Source: Escallonia rubra
Taxonomy: Eukaryota > Streptophyta > Magnoliopsida > Escalloniales > Escalloniaceae
Direction: 5' to 3'
Assembly (NCBI GenBank): GCA_033065855.1
Contig: JAVXUO010002417.1
Location: forward strand, 168,589-232,588
DNA length: 64,000 bases
Both the position numbers and the translations under genes were made by a program. Shown here piece after piece: positions 56,717 to 64,000 of this stretch. How positions within the stretch are numbered: position 1 is the stretch's first letter; each line of letters opens with the position of its first letter. The notes below the pieces were generated by a model. The model did no database searches. It was not told the DNA's origin and saw only the letters and a program-made list of their open reading frames with translations.

Positions 56717-57813
56717 CTTTCTCTCATCCACTGCATTATGTAGCGGACAAGTTTTTAGAATTCTTGGCTCTTGGACAGCAAGCTTCATCACTTACAAGAT
56801 CACTCTCAAGTTTTGTGGTGAGGGAGAGGGGGAGAGTACAAGATCACTCCCAAGTTTTCTTACTAATTTCCGTCTGTGTAATCACTCCTTTCAACTCTTT
56901 CCCATCATCATTCCAGTCAACCTTCTTGTAAACGAAACCCGTAGCAACCCAAACATAAAAGCACAAACTCAGACAACTCAACCCCGCCAGTACCCAGTAA
57001 AAGTAATCGAGATGTGCCCTGTTCAAATTCTCACCAGCAAGCCATTCATGTCCACCCCACCTCAAACTAATCAATTGTACAAGAGAAATAACGACACTGC
57101 TCAAGAAGCTTCCCACTCCCACAATGCTGAGGTACACCGCGGCTCCGAGGCTCCTCATGCCCTCCGGCGTTTGGTCATAAAACAGCTCCTGCATTCCCAC
57201 AATGGCTTTTGGACGTGCTCTTGTAAGTGATTAAGCTTGCTGTTGTAGTGTTGATATGGCAAGGCATGTCATGTGCCCATCTCCAATCAAAAGGATCAGC
57301 ATCACATTCTTCAGGGTCCATGCAGACACCGGTGAAAACAACTCATCGGCAGTACCTCCACTGACTAGAGCCATGACGCTATGGCAACCAGGCACCCCAA
57401 ATCCATGTGCAGTACTAAATGGAACGAGGGAGAGGGAGAAGATGGAGAGGAGAGAGAGATGAGGAAGAGAGAGAAAATGAAAAGAGTTCTGTTTTCCAGA
57501 TCTGACACATCGGGTCTTTTCAGAAAATTAATATTCATCCGCTACATAATGTAGCGGATGAAAGGAGAGAAAAAAAAATATCAGAGCATTAATGAGAGAG
57601 AGAAAAAAAATGTCAGAAAAGTCCGTCCGCTACATTATGTAGTGGATGGGCTCGAAGGGTATTTTTGTCAAAAAATCGTCTGCTACATAATATAGCGGAC
57701 GGGCTGAAAACAAAACGTAAAAAAAGTTCTGAACCGTCCACAGATCGGTGGTGGACGGCCAGATCGAATTTGCAAGATCTCCTACTTTGCTAGCGCTCTC
57801 AACGGATCAGCTT

Positions 57814-57815
<2 letters not shown>
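56436..57815. mobile_element. TIR element B (relative of A) with an NPF gene fragment
   Basis: The arms (about 56436-56750 and 57530-57815) share the plan of element A: GATCTGGCCGTCCAC, CTGTGGACGG, then three palindromes per arm (56545, 56608, 56726; 57537, 57625, 57678). They are more diverged than in A, for instance ATCCGCTACAT half-sites. (AT)n flanks both ends. The interior holds the end of a nitrate/peptide transporter gene instead of the insert seen in A. Confidence 0.85.
56844..57200 (-). pseudogene. Captured NPF (NRT1/PTR) transporter C-terminus
   Basis: 118 residues: 'GMQELFYDQTPEGMRSLGAA', 'VYLSIVGVGSFLSSVVISLV', 'NRAHLDYFYWVLAGLSCLSL' and 'VWVATGFVYKKV'. These are the last transmembrane helices and tail of plant NPF proteins, closest in memory to the NPF5 group. 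The frame ends at a stop at 56844. Upstream (57200-57450) the sequence no longer follows the NPF protein; a stop and unfamiliar sequence ('GGTADELFSPVSAWTLKNVM') suggest a second source. Functional NPFs have about 550-600 residues and 12 helices; only the end is here. Confidence 0.85.

Positions 57816-57862
<47 letters not shown>
57816..57862. repeat. (AT)n microsatellite
   Basis: About 46 bases of alternating AT between element B and the next family remnant. Confidence 0.9.
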
Positions 57863-57866
<4 letters not shown>

Positions 57867-58090
57867 CTGATTCCTCGGCTGTACTGACAACTTATGCCAG
57901 CGGATCTGGCCGCCCATGCATCGCGGATGAACAGATCAGATCTAGCTTTCAATCGAGTCTCTAGGTCATCCGCTACATCATATAGGGTGGAATACTTTTG
58001 ACCAAAATGTAGGAGGGAAGCAAAAAGTCTGAGGGAAGCACGAACAAATGGAGGAAAAAATTGAGAATATTTCGTTGTCTCCAACATAAC
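57863..58090. mobile_element. Truncated remnant of the A/B TIR family
   Basis: GATCTGGCCGCCCATGCATC and a degenerate ATCCGCTACATCATATAG follow an (AT)n tract as in elements A and B. Only one arm is present, with many changes. Confidence 0.6.
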
Positions 58091-59422
58091 GCAGAGGACA
58101 ATGAAAGTTAGCTTAAAAGAATTGTACTGTTAGTCAGTGTAGATAGCCAAATATCATTGCATTGGTAGCTAAGTTGCTAGACTGCGGACTGCGCGCGCAC
58201 TCACATATGTACGAATAAATGTACTAATAAAAGTACTACACTTTTCTCAACTGTAACATATGTTTTTCCTTCTAAACCAAATGTGTTATGAAGCCACCCT
58301 CAATAGCTTGAAAAACGAGGCTGATGTGGGGATGCGATATTGAACTAGGGCTGGGTCTGATATCTGGTATGTCAGAGAAGATGAACTGGGTAGAGAAAGA
58401 GATATTGTCTATAGTACAAGTAAATTCTAGCTGCACTCACTCATGGTTGTACCAGAGACTACAACCTTTCTATCAACATTGTTTAGCATTACTTATTAAA
58501 TAATACTAGCATATTTAATAACCATTACTTATCATAATATAGAAGATTGTAGCCTATTGCTTTACATTGAAATTTGTGTCAAAGCTTCATATATTATGGA
58601 AAACAAATAAAGGTAGCTCACTCGTCGATTAGATAACTTGCTAAAAAGTTACAAGTTCTACAACTGAGTCGTAGAAAGCAGTTGTAAAAAGCAAAAAAAA
58701 ACTTGTCGATTACAAATATAATTTTTTTTTTGTACAAAAAAATAAAAGAAAAAAAGCAAAAGGGGGAGCATGGAATATTTCACAATGTTATCATAAGTTT
58801 AGTGCATGACAGCTTTTGCCAGCTTCCATACCATTTTTAATCATGTACAGCAACTATAAAACTTGGTTCTATTAACTTGAACCAATAAACTCCAAGGAAC
58901 GGTTGGCATGTGGGAACGTGATGCCCCATTGCTGGTGCATAAAATAGCAACACCACCAATTTCTCTCTGTACACCAGCAATGGTGTCGGAGTAAAAACCA
59001 CAGTACCTACAGGTCTCAAACAGAGTACCATACAATAGTTAAATTAAATGACTTAAATATAATGGCATTTCAAAGTTTCTACAAAATGTTTTTGTTATTT
59101 TTGTCATAACTTTTGCGGTTAGCTAGCCCATCATGACATGTCAATGAGTATTTTACTGCTAAAGTTCAACTTTGCCAATCCGGTCAACTCGGAGCATACG
59201 ACCTAAGTCGCGTGCCGCGTCCCTTGCACCAAAATATTTAAGTATTGGAGTCGACGATACGCCTTCTCATCGAGGGGTTCGGCCCGAGCTCCCCTTCCCT
59301 ACGGGGCTCCCTTTCCTTTTCCCATTGGGGGCTCCCTTCCCTATGGGGCTCCATCTTCTTGTCCTCACCCCTTGGTCTCTGCTCTCCGAGGAAGTTCCAT
59401 GACCTCCATCACCGCGCCAGAA
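58091..59422. other. Stretch without a recognised gene
   Basis: AT-rich to about 59150. Overlapping 64-residue minus-strand frames at 58837-59035 have no family I know. From 59270 to 59350 the phrase GGCTCCCTTCCCTATGG repeats imperfectly three times. Confidence 0.4.
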
Positions 59423-61027
59423 TGTTGTGACACCCGACCGCTCTCGAGTGCCGTCTTTGCTTTACGTGCCGCCGGCACGAGATTCTTAGTGTGATGCCTA
59501 ATCGTGCTCAAGCGTTGTCTCCGTCTTACGTGCCTGCACCCGAGCCATGACATCTGGCCACACCCGAGCACCCCCTCCCATCATACATGTCCTCGGCACT
59601 GCTTCCCTCAGTCACTCCCATGCATTGTTGCCATGTCATGTGTTCCCACATAACAGTTAGTAACCGCACCCTTATGCCGTCTTCATTGAGTTTGCCCCCG
59701 GTACTACACACAACCCACCGCGACCATGTGCCGCACCAATAGAACATTCATGCTCCCCTGCACTCTTACACACTACCACGCCTCTGATTTTAGTCTATCC
59801 ATTCACCACACCATGCGCACATTACCTTAGTCGCGGAACATGCTTAAACCTACAACATTCCTCAGGGTAGGCGAGTCGTCGAAGACACCACCTTAGGGAG
59901 CTTTATGCTCCACCACGAGGACTCGCCTCCTGCCATGTAGGCAACTCTTTTGTGACACAACTTTGGCTCGCTCGGAGTGTTCCGATATGAGGACTTCCCT
60001 TCAGTTAGGTAGGCGACTCCTACGGAACCTTACCTTAGCGCGCTTCGAGTGCTTTGACATAAAGATTCTTTGAGGGATAAGAGACTCATCCTAGACACAA
60101 TCTTCGCTAGGGACTCTGGGTACTCCGTTATGAGGACTCCCCTCCCACTAGATAGGCAACTCCTCCGAGAAACCATTTTGGCCTGTACATAGGCAAATCC
60201 TCCAAGACATTACCCCGGCGAGCTCTTAGTGCTCTGGCAAAAAGACTTACATGTTGGATAGGCGAATCCTCCAGAACACTCTCTCCTATAGCGGGTGTCT
60301 ACATGACTAGTATACGTGCTTCAGCATTAGGGACTCCTCATCGGCACCCCTAGGGACCATGACCCCTGGATCACTTCGAGAAGGGAGTAAGTCTACATAG
60401 GTCATCGCCTTTTGCCTGCCAGTTGGGCATCAAATCTTGCCTACTATTATTAAGCTCTTTGCGTCTCTTGACATCTCTTAGCAAGGGCTTTGGACTAGTG
60501 GCTAGATCAAGGGGTTCTTTGGCCATACCGACACTGTTTATGCCAGTCTTTCCAAATAGATGGAGCGAAGTTGTGAGGGACATGCCAGGTTAATATCCGA
60601 CCTGACAGTCCGCTGAGCACCGTCGCTTCTGGCCCTCTCGATAAGGTGCCAAGGTGTCACCCTTAGGGAGCACCACATGTTGATTAATGACATCACCTTC
60701 TCAACCCCTATAAGTAGTGGACTTAAATATTGATTTTAAAAAGAACATAACTCATTTCACATTTCAGTTTCTAATTTCTAACTCTAGAATTTTAACGCTT
60801 GAGAATTTTAGAGAGAGAAATACATAAGACCCTTACGCTGGACCTAAACATTGGATTAGTGATCGTTGTCGTGTATTTCAACTTCGCAGCACTGCCGTTC
60901 CTCAAGGTCTGTTTGAAAACCCTTGGTCTATGCCCTTGTTTTGTCCTTGCTCTATCTCACATCAGTACACTTGGCTTCTGACTCAAACTGCATTTTTTTG
61001 TAGTACCTCCACCTATGCTGCGAACCA
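59423..61027 (+). mobile_element. Single LTR (5' LTR or near-solo) of a Ty3/gypsy-type element
   Basis: The segment begins TGTTGTGACACCCG and ends GCTGCGAACCA. A TATA box (TATAAGTAG, 60709-60717) lies 310 bases before the end, and TTGGCGTCAACC (61034-61045) follows like a Tat/Athila-type primer site. Within it, 59868-60330 is a degenerate tandem repeat of about 70 bp. No coding region or second LTR follows in the window. Borders are inferred from these signals only. Confidence 0.5.
59868..60330. repeat. Degenerate tandem repeat, about 70-bp period
   Basis: The phrase AGGCRACTCCTCCGAGACAC recurs with variation; the GCRAnTC core occurs at 59871, 59941, 60013, 60081, 60156, 60193 and 60262. Spacings are mostly 68-75 bases. 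The other half of the unit reads like GCTCGGAGTGCTCCGATATG. Confidence 0.7.
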
Positions 61028-61045
61028 AATTCCTTGGCGTCAACC

Positions 61046-61874
61046 TTTAAAAAGTTCAATGTTATCTCTTATTACTAAGATTTTTAATTTTGGATGAGGT
61101 ATTTGTATCTCAAATAGAGTCATTATTTTGACCGAGGAACTGAAAGTACCTTGGTTGCATTTGGATGAAGAACTTCAGAATTAGTCTAGATTTGAATCCC
61201 TTCATTTTAGAACTCTTGCATTTTAATATCTCAAAATTTTTGAAACTTTAATGTTTGACAACATTTTGAGGATGAGTATTGTATAACAATAATCATCTAT
61301 GCCTCTTTCAAATGCCTTCTGAAATTTCAGAAATTCTCTTTTGTAGTTATTAAACATTAAATTTCAGTCAATGTACTTTCAAATACTCACACAAAGTAAA
61401 TCTCCAGTTGAAGTATCTCATCCAAACACACTCTCATTATATTTGCTTTTAGGTAAGTGCAAAATGAATTTGTGAAATTTTATCAGACTTGAAATGGTCA
61501 AATTTTCGGTTGAAATTATCAATCTAGAGAAATTCTTTGTTAGATCCCCACGGGAATTACCTTCCATAGTTCAAAGCTTACTTTTGGCGCCCCATTTCTT
61601 TCTATTTTCTCACCATACATCGCGCACGCACCCTCTCCGCTTCTTTTTCTATCTCAATCATCTATTTTTGTCATCTGTTCGGCAAAGTGTTCGTAATTTA
61701 TTCATTGCATGATCATTTATAGCCAGATACTACATAGTCTTAAAAGTCTTCAAACATTAAACTTTACAAAATTTAAAATACAAAAATTTTAAAATAAATG
61801 AATTTCAAAATTAATAGTATTATAAAATTTCCATCCAAACACACCTAAAAAAAAACCATGGAAGACACTTCATA
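61046..61874. other. Noncoding stretch
   Basis: AT-rich. TTGGTTGCATTTGGATGAAG near 61152 and TTCCATCCAAACACACCTAA near 61829 could be worn inverted ends of a small element; not supported further. Confidence 0.35.
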
Positions 61875-61883
61875 AATACAATA

Positions 61884-63030
61884 GGGCAAATTACACTTAT
61901 ATCCCTGATCGGTTAGGGTATAATTACAGTCAAGGACATCGTGACCAAACACTTTTAAAATGCATCAGTCGTGTCCATCCGTCAGGGTTCCGTCCAAAAA
62001 GTATACTTTTTTGTATGATGTCATCAATATGTATTTTTAAAATGACGATACTACCCCTTATATTGTATATACTGAAAAATATATGTTTATTATTATATAT
62101 GATTTATTTATCAGTTTTAGGATTTTGTTGAAACCCTAATTTGCAAATTAGGATTTTCTTGAAACCCTAATTTGCAAATTGGGGTTTTCTTGAAACCCTA
62201 ATTTGTAAATTAGGATTTTGTTGAAACCCTAATTTGCAAATTAGGGTTTTCTTGAAACTAATTTGCAAATTAGGGTTTTCTTGAAACCCTAATTTGCTCC
62301 TGCATTGCCGGCGACCTATCTCCTGCAGGCGTCGCCTCCATCGCCGGCGACGCCTCCATCGCCGGCGACGTCACCTCCATCGCCGGCGACGTCACCCGTC
62401 CCCTTCCATCTGTTCAATCTCCCCACACCTCGCCTTCCCCGGGTAGCCCCTTCCCTGTCCCCACACCGGCAGTGCCTTCCCTGGCCCCACGACGGCACGC
62501 CTTCCCTAAGCCCAAGACGGCAGCGCCTTCCCCTCCACTGACCTAGATCTAAAATAAAGAGACGAGAGAAGAGGGACAGCGGACAGCGGCGGCGACGGGA
62601 TGCGGCCGGTTCAAATCACGTCGCACAGTCAAATCGCGATACCATGATCGAGGCAGGCAGACGGGCGACGGGGAATTGGAAGGGGAAGGGTGGTGCGGCG
62701 ATGGGGAAGAGGAAGGGGGAGGGTGGTGCGGCGACAGGGCACCCAGACGGGTGGCGAAGAGAGATTGAGAAACAGAAATGGGTTGGTGTGGGGGGGGGGG
62801 GGGGGGTTGCTGGGGGAAATGTAATGGCATTTTTCCTTTTTTTTTTTTTAGGTTTTAGTTATTGTATTAAAAAAAATAAGGTTTCAACTAAGGGGTAATA
62901 AAGTCTTTACACGAAAACCGTTAGGATTTTTAGATTCTGTTTGGTCAACGGACATAAATATAATTTGTCCAAATTATTATCCTTACCTTTAATTATACTC
63001 TAACCTCAAGGACATAAGTGTAATTTGTCC
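61884..63030. mobile_element. Mutator-like element with perfect 9-bp duplication
   Basis: AATACAATA flanks both ends exactly (61875-61883 and 63031-63039). The ends GGGCAAATTACACTTATATC and the reverse complement of the right end (GGACAAATTACACTTATGTC) form inverted repeats of roughly 70-150 bp. The interior has telobox tandem repeats (62130-62297), GC-rich GCCGGCGACG repeats (62335-62395) and a 17-base G run (62790-62806). No transposase or recognisable captured gene is present. Confidence 0.88.
62130..62297. repeat. 31-bp tandem repeats with telobox and palindrome
   Basis: The word GAAACCCTAATTTG starts at 62130, 62161, 62192 and 62223, then again (once shortened) at 62254 and 62283: a 31-bp period with five to six copies. 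Each full unit holds AAACCCTAA and most hold the 18-bp perfect palindrome CCTAATTTGCAAATTAGG. Confidence 0.9.
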
Positions 63031-63039
63031 AATACAATA

Positions 63040-64000
63040 CGAAACCTTCCGGATTACCCAAAAGCCCCGACTTGTTAGTCAATACCTAATCTTCACGCCC
63101 AAGGCGCGACACAAGGACCATCACAACGTTCTGAAATGAACATCTTTGGCTGTTTCCCATTACAAAAATGAATTAGTTTATTACTTTCTCTCTCCACAAT
63201 TATCCGAGGCAAACGGCTACATTACAGCTAATTCTAGCCATCTGTGATGTGATATGATACCCTGTCCCATGGCTCATGATCTGTACAGTGGACATGGACA
63301 CGTGTGGAAGGCCCCAACTTTGATGTAGTCCTACATAAGAAGGTTCCTTCATCCTCTCCAAAAAAAGGAGAAAATGAAACTCAGGTGCTTTCATTTTTGG
63401 TAGATATTTGTTCTGTATTTTTTTCAGTTATTCCCTTTTTATTAATATGATTAACGAAGTGTGTACTTTTACCTTGATTATTATTTTGTTACCAGAGTTG
63501 TCGTTAGATTCTGATACTTTGGTCTCTCGTCGCTAAGTGTCAGACTAATACATTTATAACAACTTATATCCAGTTAAATCTTTCATTTATTGTCTTGAAC
63601 CAGACGGTGTAATGTTCCGTAACCTTGAAATATAGATTTCTAAGGATAAACTTAATGGTTCAGTCATCTGATTTGGTTGCTGAATCTCTCAATTCTTTGC
63701 ATTTGTCACCTACAAAGAGGACTCAAGATTTTATTCGTTTGCCGGAAACAGAAGAAGATTGTGATCATTAACAAACATCTTTCCAAGAATGAGCCAAACG
63801 GGGCTGTCATGCTCTAGAGAACAAAAATAGGTGAATGCCAAGAGAATTTGCGCTAGGAGTCGTTGATAAGGTTAAAGCGGAGGACAGACTGCCAATATGT
63901 CCTCCATACTTTTCTTTACAATAAACTTGGATTGGATGACCCATGAGACTAGAGATATTTCGAATATTATTTGGGAAAAAGCACCCTTATCTTTTGATGA
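63040..64000. other. Right end of the window, no recognised gene
   Basis: AT-rich sequence. A 64-residue minus-strand frame (63200-63394) has no identifiable domain. No repeat border was seen. Confidence 0.4.

Noticed and set aside
61152..61848. Small hAT-like MITE suggested by TTGGATGAAG and CTTTGGATGG-like ends
   Set aside because: The ends match only over about ten bases and no target duplication could be read.

Overview
The window is plant nuclear DNA, most likely from a eudicot: it is AT-rich, most coding signal is retroelement or DNA-transposon protein, and the few host-type genes (FSH serine hydrolase, F-box protein, LHCB1, GRAS, NPF transporter) are plant families with plant-style introns. 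The species cannot be fixed from the sequence. There is no bacterial, organellar or viral gene set, no CRISPR array and no rRNA gene. No complete, unbroken host gene was found.

Layout. 34-6397: decayed minus-strand Ty1/copia element (copia-1) with two LTRs. 6485-21797: second minus-strand Ty1/copia element (copia-2) inserted in a poly-G tract, itself split in its integrase region by a young minus-strand Ty3/gypsy element (8876-19307; perfect TGTGC target duplication, LTRs 7 mismatches in 443 bp). The gypsy element carries a divergently oriented three-exon extra gene with its own TATA box (10749-12905) and a 16-bp/64-bp hierarchical minisatellite (9450-10612). 22-33 kb: gene-like strip with FSH-family hydrolase exons and fragments, an F-box pseudogene split by a long-TIR Mutator-like element (25607-26917), and a TIR element of CA/TG-rich sequence. 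33355-46618: 13.3-kb CACTA (En/Spm) transposon with TNP2-type and TNPA-like genes, a LINE 3' fragment in a TNPA-like intron, and a Pack-MULE (38029-39863) carrying LHCB1 and GRAS gene pieces; a 475-bp tandem duplication later copied one end of that Pack-MULE.

46.6-63 kb: a second cluster of TIR elements. A hAT element (47317-48616, 8-bp duplication) sits inside the left TIR of a longer element (47232-49628). Two related long-TIR elements (51241-52737 and 56436-57815), plus a remnant at 57863-58090, carry iterated 23-bp palindromes in their TIRs; one contains the 3' part of an NPF nitrate/peptide transporter gene. Another element (54931-56396) has a 31-bp palindrome near each end. 59423-61027 looks like one LTR of a gypsy element followed by a primer-binding-like site. 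61884-63030 is a Mutator-like element with a perfect 9-bp duplication and telobox-containing tandem palindromes.

The window is therefore a layered record of insertions (copia-2 then gypsy; CACTA then Pack-MULE then tandem duplication; TIR element then hAT) in which several DNA transposons appear to have picked up host gene fragments. The most unusual items are the antisense spliced gene plus hairpin minisatellite of the gypsy element, the LHCB1-GRAS Pack-MULE, and the palindrome-iterating TIR family.
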